Positions 53,783 through 62,850 of a stretch of DNA of 64,000 nucleotides are shown in pieces; position 1 is the first letter of the stretch; the number at the start of each line of letters is the position of its first letter. Source of the stretch: Lachnospiraceae bacterium (lineage in GTDB: Bacteria > Bacillota > Clostridia > Lachnospirales > Lachnospiraceae). The notes beneath the pieces were generated by a model. The model was not told the DNA's origin, ran no database searches, and saw only the letters and a list, made by a program, of their open reading frames with translations. Made by a program: the position numbers and the translations under genes. The stretch spans positions 310,001-374,000 of the forward strand of contig FUZG01000004.1 in NCBI GenBank assembly GCA_900168235.1. The letters run 5' to 3'.

Positions 53783-54221
53783 CTCCGGAACCTCCTTTCC
53801 TTAATGCATGCTTTATCACCATTGTAAAGACCGGCTCTGTATCCGGTTCTTTACGTCTTTTTTCTGCAACGTAGCTGTTTATCTCTGCGGAATAAAGCCT
53901 GCCGTTCACCGATGGCGTGATCGTCATGCAGAACTTACCGTTATCATAAATTTTTTCATAACTGCCGTTCTCTTGGAGTTCAAATCCGTTCTCCCGGAGA
54001 AATCCGTCTATCTCTGCCTCATCAGAAACAGATCGTATAACTTCCGAAACTGCATCTGCTTCATGCGCTGCACTGGTCTTCGCCTCCGACTCTGCCGATA
54101 TCTCGTATGCTTTACCGAATATCGACATAGTGACCGCAGCCGAGACGCAGAAAAATGCCACGGCAAATATGAGTTCCAGCAGAAGAAGCTGTCCCGATGA
54201 AAGCCTGCTTTTTTCTCTCAT
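53775..54221 (-). CDS. Small pilin-like protein of the pilus-like operon
   Basis: A 148-residue protein. The N-terminus SSGQLLLLELIFAVAFF resembles a prepilin (short basic leader, Gly, hydrophobic helix with a Glu), but the Glu lies at +6 after the glycine instead of +5, so processing is uncertain. The hydrophobic helix (10-31) is followed by an Ala/Glu helix and a strand-rich soluble domain (FELQENGSYEKIYDNGKFCMTITP). It may be a minor-pilin analogue. It overlaps the next gene by eight bases. Confidence 0.65.
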   Translation of the reverse strand: MREKSRLSSGQLLLLELIFAVAFFCVSAAVTMSIFGKAYEISAESEAKTSAAHEADAVSEVIRSVSDEAEIDGFLRENGFELQENGSYEKIYDNGKFCMTITPSVNGRLYSAEINSYVAEKRRKEPDTEPVFTMVIKHALRKGGSGDG

Positions 54222-54226
54222 TCGAC

Positions 54227-54715
54227 CTATTCCCCTTCACTTTTTACGGAAACAACTGCCTCTGATGTACTATTTTCTGCTCCTGTAAAACGGAACTTTA
54301 TGAGATTATCCGACAGCTTTTCCGCACTCATCTCACTTATCTCCAGTATTTCTGTCCCACTGTCCTCATCGCATAACGAAAGGTCTGACTCCGGTGTATA
54401 GAGCTCTCTCAGATATCCGTCATACACATAGATATATGTCACATACGGCACATTTTTAACTTCTTTATCAAGTCTCACTGCCTCGTGCCCCATGAACTCC
54501 GTCAGTTCTATATGCCCCAGTTCGTCATGGCTTCTGAATTTCTCTACCATATATCTGGCAGCGATATCTGTATCCAGCACACTCTCTGCCTGATCGACTA
54601 CTTTTCTGTAAAGTTTCACGGAAAAGACCACAAAGCACAGTACTGAAAGCGTGAAGACAAGAAATAAGATGACAGGAAAAACATCAGAGATACGTGTTCT
54701 CTTTTTTACCATCAC
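54227..54715 (-). CDS. Small single-span protein of the pilus-like operon (DUF4860-like)
   Basis: A 162-residue protein with a basic start (MMVKKRTRISDVFP), one hydrophobic span at about 11-33 and an external strand-rich domain (VPYVTYIYVYDGYLRELYTPES). It reminds me of DUF4860 proteins found in clostridial pilus-like operons, but I hold this loosely. No prepilin motif. It overlaps the previous gene by four bases and precedes the next by five. Confidence 0.65.
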   Translation of the reverse strand: MMVKKRTRISDVFPVILFLVFTLSVLCFVVFSVKLYRKVVDQAESVLDTDIAARYMVEKFRSHDELGHIELTEFMGHEAVRLDKEVKNVPYVTYIYVYDGYLRELYTPESDLSLCDEDSGTEILEISEMSAEKLSDNLIKFRFTGAENSTSEAVVSVKSEGE

Positions 54716-55029
54716 TCTTCTCCCGTTTGCCTGACTGTCACGATCGGGGGTATCTTGCTTCCCCGAACCTCATAATCGATCGTGAAAACTTCCTCGTCAT
54801 ATGTTAATCCATAAACTCTCTCAATGTAGTCGAGAGTCTTTGGATAACTTCCCGTCGTTGCATAGCAATACGTGATATCCCGCTGTATCGCCCGCTCAAG
54901 GCTTTCTTTCTGCCTTTCGACACTGCCTTTTTTTGTATATTCCACACTGAGCAATAAAATGACCATAAGAAAAGCGAAGAAAAGAAGCGCTCTTCCTATA
55001 CTGACGCTCTTTTTCTTTTTTTCATTCAT
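54712..55029 (-). CDS. Small single-span protein of the pilus-like operon
   Basis: A 105-residue protein with a Lys-rich N-terminus, one span at about 12-28 and a compact external domain (RAIQRDITYCYATTGSYPKTLDYIERVYGL), a pattern like the helix-plus-small-domain of major pilins (TGSYP is frequent in pseudopilin loops). There is no G-xxxx-E cleavage site. It overlaps both neighbours by four bases, so it is tightly coupled to the PilC-like gene. Confidence 0.65.
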   Translation of the reverse strand: MNEKKKKSVSIGRALLFFAFLMVILLLSVEYTKKGSVERQKESLERAIQRDITYCYATTGSYPKTLDYIERVYGLTYDEEVFTIDYEVRGSKIPPIVTVRQTGEE

Positions 55030-56063
55030 ATCGAAGATACTACCCCCAGAAGCGGAAACATTACCGACAGAAGAATGACGCCTATAACAACTGAAAGTAT
55101 CACAACAAGTGCCGGTTCAATGGTTGCCAGAACGTTATTCATGCTGGTCTCAGCTCTTTTCTGACTCATCTCAGAGATTCTCTCCATTACGGCATCCGAT
55201 TCACCCGTGCGTATTCCTATTGTCATCATTCTCGCCTGCACACCTGACAATATTCCTGAATCACGAAGTGCATCATCGAATCTCTCTCCGTCAGCAAGGC
55301 TCTGCCTGCACTTACTTATCTTTTCAGAAAAACCCCGGTCCTCGATTATTCCTGTTACCATCTCCAGACCGAAGTCTGCCGAAAAGCCTGACTTAAGAGC
55401 AAGAGCTACTCCTCCCGCAAAACGGCTTGTGGAAATATCATTCTGTAAATGCTTAAAAAATGGGAATTTATAAAGAAATGCTGTTCCCATCTGCTTTCCT
55501 TTCTCAGTATGAGTGCAGAAAAGCATGAAAAACACGATGATAATGGTGGCTGCTATGAATACCACTGCATACTGCCTGAGCGCAGTACCAACATTATAGA
55601 GAAATCCTGCTATACCCGTCATCTCAGCACCAAGCTGGCGGAAAACCTGACGGAAAACAGGCATGACCTCGATCAGAAGCAGCAAGATAACGACCAGTAT
55701 CATTCCTGCCATTATTGCAGGATACGTAACTGCCTGCTTTATCGCCTGACGTATCTCCTCTTCTCTCGCATAGTGCCTGCTGAGTGAATCCATGACATTA
55801 TCAAGAGTTCCTGTTTCCTCTCCTATCTGAGCCATCTTTACCACGTAGGGCGGAAAAGCCCCTGTTTTTTCCATAGAAGGTGCCAGATAGTCGCCACCCT
55901 CCAGTCCTTTTAATATGCTGTCATAAAGAGCCTTCTCATTTTCAGACGACTCCGGATCATTTTTCAGCATATAAAGACCCTCGATAGATGAAATTCCTGA
56001 CTTCAGGATCATTGCCATCTGGGCGCAAAAATATGACAGCTTGTCATTATCCAATGTTTTCAT
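55026..56063 (-). CDS. pilC: PilC/GspF-family inner-membrane platform protein
   Basis: The membrane platform of type IV pilus or type II secretion machines. The start at 56063 (MKTLDNDKLSYFCAQMA) has AAGGGG eight bases before it, giving 345 residues; an upstream ATG has no ribosome site. Two T2SSF domains: about 5-130 (FCAQMAMILKSGIS, GEETGTLDNVMDSLS) and 210-335 (RFAGGVALALKSGFS, GIRTGESDAVMERIS). Spans at about 113-133, 166-184 and 316-338. It is shorter than typical PilC (about 400) at the N-terminus. It is the first gene of the operon. Confidence 0.9.
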   Translation of the reverse strand: MKTLDNDKLSYFCAQMAMILKSGISSIEGLYMLKNDPESSENEKALYDSILKGLEGGDYLAPSMEKTGAFPPYVVKMAQIGEETGTLDNVMDSLSRHYAREEEIRQAIKQAVTYPAIMAGMILVVILLLLIEVMPVFRQVFRQLGAEMTGIAGFLYNVGTALRQYAVVFIAATIIIVFFMLFCTHTEKGKQMGTAFLYKFPFFKHLQNDISTSRFAGGVALALKSGFSADFGLEMVTGIIEDRGFSEKISKCRQSLADGERFDDALRDSGILSGVQARMMTIGIRTGESDAVMERISEMSQKRAETSMNNVLATIEPALVVILSVVIGVILLSVMFPLLGVVSSI

Positions 56064-56267
56064 TTTGGGATCCCCTTCATATAAGACGTGACAAAACTTT
56101 CCCCTTTCCCTCATGTCTTTATTTCGTCAACTGTGCCACAAAATATTAGTACTATCTCCTGTTATTTATAAAAAAATTTAACGGCACTGCTATTTTCATC
56201 AAATAATTTATATGTGTCTATTTCTTTGCATAAATATGCTCAATTTATGAATATTTGAATCTTTTTC

Positions 56268-56296
56268 TTGTATAAATTAGATCAAGAGTGTATAGT
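56268..56296 (+). promoter_or_regulatory. Candidate promoter of the yjiH-like gene
   Basis: TTGTAT (56268-56273), 17-bp spacer, TATAGT (56291-56296), about 60 bp before the ATG at 56355. The AGGAAGG ribosome site at 56334-56340 is 14 bases from the ATG, longer than usual. Confidence 0.55.
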
Positions 56297-56354
56297 GTAA
56301 AGGTTCTGTCAAAAAATAACCTTATTATTAATCAGGAAGGTTCAATATATTGTC

Positions 56355-57701
56355 ATGAGTAATACGACTAAAAAAACATTGTTTATCGTGCCGTCATTTA
56401 TCGGCATCCTGCTTTTTATGATCCCTGTAAAGTTTGGCGGAAGCTGGACGGTCATCGTAAAGATCATCGCTGACATGATCTCCGGCGCTGTGGGCAGTTT
56501 CCTGCCGATCCTGTGCCTTGGGATCCTTTCTGTTTCTGCGGTAATGTCGATCCTTGCACAGACCCGCATCAATATTTTCTGGCACAACAAGATCCTGCGC
56601 GAAACATTCCTCACAAGCCCGTTCTGGACCATCGTCCGTGTGGCTGGATGCATCCTCGCATGGATCACATACCTGGACCGTGATACAGGCAGGTACCCTG
56701 TGATCTCAGGCGCAGATCAGGGAAGCTTTATCCTGAATGACCTTCTCTGCACACTCGTTATCATATTTGCTATCGCAGGTCTTCTCCTGCCTCTGCTTTT
56801 AGATTTCGGTCTGCTGGAATTTATCGGTGCCATCACTACAAAATACATGCGCCCGCTCTTTACCGTCCCCGGCCGTGCGGCAGTTGACTGCATCACTTCC
56901 TGGATCGGTGACGGAACACTCGGCGTCATGCTCACATGCAACCAGTTTGAGAGCGGATACTATTCCGAGCGTGAAGCCGCAGTCATCGCTACTACTTTTT
57001 CTGCGGTTTCCATCACATTCAGCCTCGTAGTTCTCGATCAGGTCGGACTCGTGGAAATGTTTGGTATCTACTATCTGATAATCGTGCTCGTCGGTATCGT
57101 CTGCGCCCTTATCTGCCCGAGGATACCACCTCTTAGCCGTAAAAAAGACCGTTACTTCGTTGAAGGAAAACACATGCCGGAAAACATCCCCGAGGAATAC
57201 AGCAGTTCCGCAAAGTACGGAATGAAGCTCGCTATGGACAGAGTTTCCGAACACAAGGGAATCGGTGAATTTCTGACAAACGGCCTCATAAACTCTGCAA
57301 AAATGTGGTTCGGAGTGCTCCCGACTGTTATGTGCATCGGTACGATAGCTCTTGTTATCGCAAATTACACTCCGGTTTTTGAATGGATGGGCATACCTTT
57401 CAGACCGCTCATGTATCTCCTGCAGGTGCCTGATGCAAATGCCGCAGCTTCCACAATTATCGTTGGTTTTGTAGATATGTTCACGCCATCGATCCTTATA
57501 GCAGGTGCAGGCGCATCCGCCATGACGCGTTTCATCATCGCGGTCGTGTCAGTGACACAGGTACTTTATATCTCAGAAATAGGAGGACTTATCCTCGCAT
57601 CAAAGCTCCCGGTAAGTCTCCTTGAAATGTTCCTTATATTCCTTGAAAGGACTGTGATTTCACTCGTTATCGTATGTCCGATAGCGCATCTTTTGTTTTG
57701 A
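56355..57701 (+). CDS. YjiH-family (nucleoside-recognition/Gate domain) membrane protein
   Basis: A 448-residue membrane protein with about ten spans. It fits the YjiH family: FIVPSFIGILLFMIPVKFGG at the N-terminus, then Gate-domain blocks with SWIGDGTLGVMLTCNQFESGYYSEREA (about 180-205) and PDANAAASTIIVGFVDMFTPSIL (about 358-380). The transported molecule is unknown; related Gate proteins include nucleoside carriers and spore maturation proteins. It is monocistronic. Confidence 0.85.
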   Translation: MSNTTKKTLFIVPSFIGILLFMIPVKFGGSWTVIVKIIADMISGAVGSFLPILCLGILSVSAVMSILAQTRINIFWHNKILRETFLTSPFWTIVRVAGCILAWITYLDRDTGRYPVISGADQGSFILNDLLCTLVIIFAIAGLLLPLLLDFGLLEFIGAITTKYMRPLFTVPGRAAVDCITSWIGDGTLGVMLTCNQFESGYYSEREAAVIATTFSAVSITFSLVVLDQVGLVEMFGIYYLIIVLVGIVCALICPRIPPLSRKKDRYFVEGKHMPENIPEEYSSSAKYGMKLAMDRVSEHKGIGEFLTNGLINSAKMWFGVLPTVMCIGTIALVIANYTPVFEWMGIPFRPLMYLLQVPDANAAASTIIVGFVDMFTPSILIAGAGASAMTRFIIAVVSVTQVLYISEIGGLILASKLPVSLLEMFLIFLERTVISLVIVCPIAHLLF

Positions 57702-57728
57702 CACAAAGTACAAAAATATGTATATTTT

Positions 57729-57765
57729 AACCAGAGTATGACTTACGCCGTACTCTGGTTTTTTT
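57729..57765 (+). terminator. Terminator after the yjiH-like gene
   Basis: Ten-base arms at 57729-57738 and 57751-57760 followed by a T-run on the plus strand. Confidence 0.88.
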
Positions 57766-57879
57766 CTTAATCTATCCCACACACCGCATTTTGCAGGAGA
57801 ACTCTATGGACAACAAAAACATAATTATACTCCTTGGAATTAACTCCAGAGCAATACATTTTTTTGCACTTTTAGATGA

Positions 57880-58617
57880 TCAATCCATGTTTTTCCTGTA
57901 TTCAGAGGGCTTGAGTCCCGTGTATTTTCTAAAGGCTTTTGAAAAATAATTTGTGTCCGTAAAACCTACTCTGAGAGCTATGTCCTGCACCTGGATATCC
58001 GTATTTTTCAGCAGTTCCTTCGCGCGCTCCATACGTATCCGTGACAGATCCTCATATATCCCCAGACCATACTTTGTCTTGTAGAGCTTTGACAGATACT
58101 CCCGTGAAAAGAAATACTTTTCCGAAAAATCGCTTATCCTGATATTCTCGCTATATTTCGTTTCAACAGCTTCGTGTATGAGCTCCAGCACCTCTTCTAC
58201 GTTCACAGAGGTTTCTGCATCTTCCGTATCAAAGCTCTCGTCAGGAGAAATGTGCAGGATGGCTTTTTCGATAGCCCTGTTCAGCTCTGCCGAATCCACA
58301 GGCTTAAGTAAATACTCCATCGCACCACACCGGATCGCGCTTTGTGCATAGGAAAAATCATCATAACCGCTTATAACTATAAAAGCCGTATTCGTGAATT
58401 CCTTTGAAGCCTTTTCAAGAAAAGTCACACCATTCATCACCGGCATGTGCATGTCTACAAAGACTATGTCCGGCTTTATCTCTCTCATGGAATTAATAGC
58501 TTCTTTTCCGTTCTCCGCCTGCTGTACCTCTGAAATATTATATTTCTTCCAGTTTCCGAGCTTGCTAATCGCAATCCGTACAGGCTTTTCATCATCAACT
58601 ATCAGTGCCTTGTGCAT
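57880..58617 (-). CDS. AraC-type response regulator (YesN-like)
   Basis: A 245-residue two-component regulator. Start at 58617 (MHKALIVDDEKP) has GAGGG eight bases before it; earlier ATGs have no properly spaced site. Receiver domain 1-120 with phospho-acceptor D55 in FVDMHMP and K in YLLKPVD. An AraC helix-turn-helix pair covers about 145-245 (IRISDFSEKYFFSREYLSKLYK, DTNYFSKAFRKYTGLKPSEYR). It overlaps the sensor kinase gene by 23 bases, so they form one unit. It probably controls the sugar locus upstream. Confidence 0.94.
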   Translation of the reverse strand: MHKALIVDDEKPVRIAISKLGNWKKYNISEVQQAENGKEAINSMREIKPDIVFVDMHMPVMNGVTFLEKASKEFTNTAFIVISGYDDFSYAQSAIRCGAMEYLLKPVDSAELNRAIEKAILHISPDESFDTEDAETSVNVEEVLELIHEAVETKYSENIRISDFSEKYFFSREYLSKLYKTKYGLGIYEDLSRIRMERAKELLKNTDIQVQDIALRVGFTDTNYFSKAFRKYTGLKPSEYRKNMD

Positions 58618-60397
58618 AGAAACATCCCTCATCCTCTCCAATAGGAAGTATCATAGAAACTGATGTGTATGTAGGTTCTGTTACAGAAGAATCTATAATG
58701 AGCTCTGCATCATCCTTGTACATAATTTTGATCCTGTTATAAAGATTCACTATACCGATCTTTATATTCGAATCCGTAAGCGTCTGTTCGTGTAAACTCT
58801 CTCTGATCTCGCGAAGTTCACTATCCGCGATTCCCACCCCGTCATCAAGCACCTTGATCATGAGCCTGTCTCCATCCCGCATGACTTCTATAGTTATGGC
58901 AATAGAGTGCTTTACTCCGCTTATGCCGTGCTTTATGGAGTTCTCCACAAGAGGCTGTATGGAAATCTTCGGAACTTTTACATTTAACAGGCTGTCATCT
59001 ATCTTCCTCGTGACCTTTAGCTTGTCGCCCATCCTGACCTGCTGGAGCATGATATAGTTGTCCGTGTACTTTATCTCATCGCACAGAGATACTTCATTTG
59101 GCGCTTTTATCGAATATCTGAGATTCGACGCGAGAGACACCAGCATGGTATAAATTTTGTCCTCATCATTCATCAGGGCTTCCGTACCGATAGCCTGAAG
59201 CGTGTTGTATAAAAAATGAGGATTTATCTGCGCTTCGAGAGCTGTGAGCTTAGCCGTTTTTTCATTAAGCTCTGCCGCATAGTTTTTCTCGATGAGCTCC
59301 TGTATCTGATCTATCATGTAGTTATAGGAGTTACTGAGATTAGCATTTTCAAGGCATCCGCCGATGTCTATACGGCTGAAATCTCCCGAACCGACTCTGC
59401 TGTGCATAGCTGCCAGCGTTCCGAGAGGTCTTGAAAGATATCTGATGAACTTATATGCAAAGAAAAATGACAAGAGCAGACTCAATATTCCAGTCATTAT
59501 CCCTATCACCTGTGATTTTTTTATCTGAGAAGTCAATGTATCCTCCGGGATCAACGACACCAAACAAAGACCTGAATCCCCCTTAAAATGAATTGAAAGA
59601 TACGTTTTATCGTTAAGGATCAATCTCGCATCCTTCTTCGCCCTCGCATAAATGCCTTCCGTGTCAGTTATTCCTTCTGTTTTAAGACTGGTATACAAGA
59701 GACGCCCGTTATCATCAAAAAGGCATATTTCTTCATCATTTTTATTATCACTCAAAAAGACAAGTGCATCTTTTTTTACATCAAATTCCGTGAGTGCAAC
59801 TATTTCCCTGTCCGGCAGGCGTATCATGGCATGCCCGTAACGAAATACCGCATCCTTTGATCCTGCGGGAAGCACTGCACAATAAAATGCACTCTCTTTA
59901 CATTTTCTATATAATTCACCAGAACGTATATCACCGGTAGTTTCGTATCTATTGAAGAACTTCTGACCGTTGGATCGTCCGATAGTTTTATTCTGATTCA
60001 AAAGGTGCAGCTTATAGGACAGCAGATCATTCCTCGTGTAGTAATATGTCCGCACTTCATTCTGAATATTCTTAAGCGACGTGTCGCTTAGTCTCTGCTG
60101 TGACTGAAGATACGAATAAATCGCGCCATCATAGACCGGAAGAAGGCTGAACGACGCCAGATCATCAAGATATGCTTCCAGATTTGCCATCTTTAGTCCG
60201 AGAATCTCTTCGGACGTTCTTTTTTGATTCACGATGGTCATGGATCGGTTCCGTATGTAGTAAGTCACCGACATGACTGTAGTGGTTGCCACAAGAACAA
60301 GGGCGATAAAAAGCGACAGCTCGATCCAGAATGGAGTAATGTCCATCCTTGCTTTCAGTCTTTCCTTTAATTTAGGAAAAAAGCGTCCGATCTTCAT
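58595..60397 (-). CDS. YesM-type sensor histidine kinase
   Basis: A 600-residue membrane kinase. TM1 is about 25-47, an external sensor domain covers about 50-295, TM2 is about 296-316 and a HAMP linker follows. The His_kinase domain has phospho-acceptor H394 in NPHFLYNTLQ. The ATPase domain has VENSIKHGISG (N box) and DDGVGI (G1 box). This is the LytS/YesM class, which usually pairs with AraC-type regulators in carbohydrate loci, as here. Confidence 0.94.
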   Translation of the reverse strand: MKIGRFFPKLKERLKARMDITPFWIELSLFIALVLVATTTVMSVTYYIRNRSMTIVNQKRTSEEILGLKMANLEAYLDDLASFSLLPVYDGAIYSYLQSQQRLSDTSLKNIQNEVRTYYYTRNDLLSYKLHLLNQNKTIGRSNGQKFFNRYETTGDIRSGELYRKCKESAFYCAVLPAGSKDAVFRYGHAMIRLPDREIVALTEFDVKKDALVFLSDNKNDEEICLFDDNGRLLYTSLKTEGITDTEGIYARAKKDARLILNDKTYLSIHFKGDSGLCLVSLIPEDTLTSQIKKSQVIGIMTGILSLLLSFFFAYKFIRYLSRPLGTLAAMHSRVGSGDFSRIDIGGCLENANLSNSYNYMIDQIQELIEKNYAAELNEKTAKLTALEAQINPHFLYNTLQAIGTEALMNDEDKIYTMLVSLASNLRYSIKAPNEVSLCDEIKYTDNYIMLQQVRMGDKLKVTRKIDDSLLNVKVPKISIQPLVENSIKHGISGVKHSIAITIEVMRDGDRLMIKVLDDGVGIADSELREIRESLHEQTLTDSNIKIGIVNLYNRIKIMYKDDAELIIDSSVTEPTYTSVSMILPIGEDEGCFYAQGTDS

Positions 60398-60456
60398 GCC
60401 ACTATTTTATCACCCTTTATAACTCTAATTTTGTTCTTTTTGCAAAAATACGTACA

Positions 60457-62772
60457 TTAAAAGTTAATAATAACCTCTGTTCCGTTAAGTTTTGCTTTAA
60501 TTATTTTCCCGTCATTTGTGTGGAATTCTATCTCTGCCTCCGCAGGTGCAGACGAAGTGACCTTTACAGCATCACCCTTTAAGGATGCCCTGAATGTCAT
60601 GACCGTCTTTCCCGTGAGATCAGGGATCTCACATACACTTTCCTGTCCCTCGATAGGAAGATAATACTTAAGCGTAAGACCTTTCAGATAGTCGTAGTCC
60701 GGCACTTCCGTATTTCCGCCTACAGGGAGCAGTGTGTTCTCACGAACAAATAACGGCATATGCATGTAGTCATATTTTTGTACATACCATCTCCCACCCT
60801 CAAGTATCTCATCATCAAGAAGATTCTTCCATGTACCATTCGGCAGATAAAACTCTGCTCTGGAATCCTCATTAAATATCGGAGCAACAAGCAGGCTTTC
60901 TCCGAACATATACTGGAGATCCAGATATCTGCATCCCGGGTCACTCGGAAATTCAAAAGGCATAGGTCTCATGACCGGAGTGCCCTTCTCATGAGCAATG
61001 ACCGCCATGCGGAAAATGTACGGCATCAGCGAGCACTTCAGATTGACAAATTTTCGCACAACATCATTTGATTCCTCGTCAAAGATCCAGGGCACTCGAT
61101 AGGTGTCAGATCCATGGAGCCTGCTGTGAGATGACAGCAGTCCGAACTGCGCCCATCTCTTGTAGAGGTCAGGCGTTGCAGTTGACTCAAAACCGGAAAT
61201 ATCATGACTCCAGAACGAAAATCCACTCATTGCAAAGGAAAGTCCCGCTCTAAGCGTCTCTGCCATAGAAGGGTACGTCGCACTGCAGTCACCGCCCCAA
61301 TGCGCAGGGAACTGCTGTCCGCCTGCAGTCGCACTCCTTGCAAAAAGAACCGCTTCGCCCTTACCACGCTTTTCCTCTATCGCCCGAAATACAACTTCGT
61401 TGTAAATCTGCGTATAGTAATTGTGCATGTTCACAGGGTCACTTCCGTCAAAGTACTTTACATCTATCGGTATACGTTCGCCAAAGTCAGTTTTTATGGC
61501 ATCGATCCCAAGATCCAGGAGATCCTTTATCTTTCCTGCAAACCACTCCCTGGCATCAGGATTTGTAAAGTCCATAACTGCCAGCCCCGGCTGCCAGTTA
61601 TCAACCTGCTTCACGCCTCTGCCGTCCTCGCGCATGAGAAAATAGCCTTTTTCCGCAAGCTCATCAAAAGTTTCGCCGTACTGGCTCACATAAGGATTTA
61701 TCCATGTGCAGCACTTTAATCCCTTTTCGTGATACCGCTCTATCATCTCACGGACATTTCCAAACTGGTCACTGTCCCAGACAAAATCGCACCAGTGGAG
61801 CGCTCTCATCCAGTAACAGTCAAAGTGAAATACCCTCACTGGGATATTCCGCTCTTTCATACCTGCAATGAGCTTACTCGTGGTTTCTTCGCTGTAATCA
61901 GGCTTAAAAGAAGTAGATAGCCACAGGCCGAAGCTCCATGCCGGAGGAAGTGCCGGCTTTCCTGTAAGAGTCGTATAAACATCCAAAATATCAGCGGGAG
62001 TCCTGCCGTAGATCAGGTGGAATCTAAGCTGTTCACCGGGAATCGAGAAACCCACATACTCTACCTTTGCCGTTGCGACTTCAAACTCCACAGGACCTGT
62101 GTGATCTACAAATACGCCATAACCTTCACTTGTCATATAGAAAGGTGCATGCTTATAGGAAACATCGCTTGACGTACCGCCGTCTTCAGTCCATGTCTTA
62201 ACTGTCTGCCCGTTCTTCACAAATGCAGTAAATTTCTCGCCAAAGCCATAAACTGTTTCGTTTGCTTTCAGACTGAGCTCATTCATGATATATGGCTCAT
62301 AGGTCTGACGCATATAATCCTTGTCCGGCAGCACCGTTGACGGCTTCTTATCCCACCTCATGTATCCAAGGTTTCTGAATCCTGAGCTCGTGAGCACACG
62401 GCCCTCTGCCTCGAATTGATACATCCAATTTTTTCTGAAAACCCTGACTGTGATATCTCCGGCTTTCATCACAGCTTCATCTTCACTTATTGATACTTCA
62501 ACCGGATCCGGTTTCCTGTTAAGCTTAAATCTCGGTTCTTTCGGATCATAAGCTTTGTAATGGGTTATGACTGTCTCTACATCGTTATGACCTGCAGATA
62601 CAAAATCAATCTGAAGAACTGTTATATCCAACGCATCTGCTCTGGACAAGATTGGCTTTTCAGGCGCCAGTATCCTCATTCCGTTTTCTATCTCGTATAC
62701 CTTAAAAGCCTGTGTTGCGTATGACGGCTGGACCTTTTCGCTTGCCAGCCAGTATCCTTCCATGAATCTCAT
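60457..62772 (-). CDS. yicI: GH31 alpha-xylosidase (YicI type)
   Basis: A glycoside hydrolase that removes alpha-linked xylose from isoprimeverose-type xyloglucan oligosaccharides. The start at 62772 (MRFMEGYWLASEKV) has GAAGAGG six bases before it, giving 771 residues; E. coli YicI has 772. Catalytic nucleophile D429 in IKTDFGERIP and acid/base D495 in HWGGDCSA lie 66 residues apart, exactly as in YicI (D416/D482). FHFDCYWM and the lysine two residues before the nucleophile also match the xylosidase. No signal peptide, so it is cytoplasmic and acts on imported oligosaccharides. Confidence 0.92.
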   Translation of the reverse strand: MRFMEGYWLASEKVQPSYATQAFKVYEIENGMRILAPEKPILSRADALDITVLQIDFVSAGHNDVETVITHYKAYDPKEPRFKLNRKPDPVEVSISEDEAVMKAGDITVRVFRKNWMYQFEAEGRVLTSSGFRNLGYMRWDKKPSTVLPDKDYMRQTYEPYIMNELSLKANETVYGFGEKFTAFVKNGQTVKTWTEDGGTSSDVSYKHAPFYMTSEGYGVFVDHTGPVEFEVATAKVEYVGFSIPGEQLRFHLIYGRTPADILDVYTTLTGKPALPPAWSFGLWLSTSFKPDYSEETTSKLIAGMKERNIPVRVFHFDCYWMRALHWCDFVWDSDQFGNVREMIERYHEKGLKCCTWINPYVSQYGETFDELAEKGYFLMREDGRGVKQVDNWQPGLAVMDFTNPDAREWFAGKIKDLLDLGIDAIKTDFGERIPIDVKYFDGSDPVNMHNYYTQIYNEVVFRAIEEKRGKGEAVLFARSATAGGQQFPAHWGGDCSATYPSMAETLRAGLSFAMSGFSFWSHDISGFESTATPDLYKRWAQFGLLSSHSRLHGSDTYRVPWIFDEESNDVVRKFVNLKCSLMPYIFRMAVIAHEKGTPVMRPMPFEFPSDPGCRYLDLQYMFGESLLVAPIFNEDSRAEFYLPNGTWKNLLDDEILEGGRWYVQKYDYMHMPLFVRENTLLPVGGNTEVPDYDYLKGLTLKYYLPIEGQESVCEIPDLTGKTVMTFRASLKGDAVKVTSSAPAEAEIEFHTNDGKIIKAKLNGTEVIINF

Positions 62773-62790
62773 GCTCAACCTCTTCACTTA

Positions 62791-62829
62791 AAACTACCGC
62801 CCTTTTTCGTGATCGAAATCGGGCGGCAG
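62791..62829 (-). terminator. Hairpin between sugar-binding protein and alpha-xylosidase genes
   Basis: Arms 62796-62809 and 62814-62827 (GCCGCCC core paired with GGGCGGT, A-rich inner part). On the minus strand TAGTTTTAAG follows, a weak T tract, so it probably attenuates rather than stops transcription into the alpha-xylosidase gene. Confidence 0.65.
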
Positions 62830-62850
62830 CTCTCACATTGTTACTTATTT

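Noticed and set aside
56342-57337. Several minus-strand frames under the yjiH-like gene
   Set aside because: They are antisense to a clear multi-span membrane protein and none has a ribosome site or recognisable domain.
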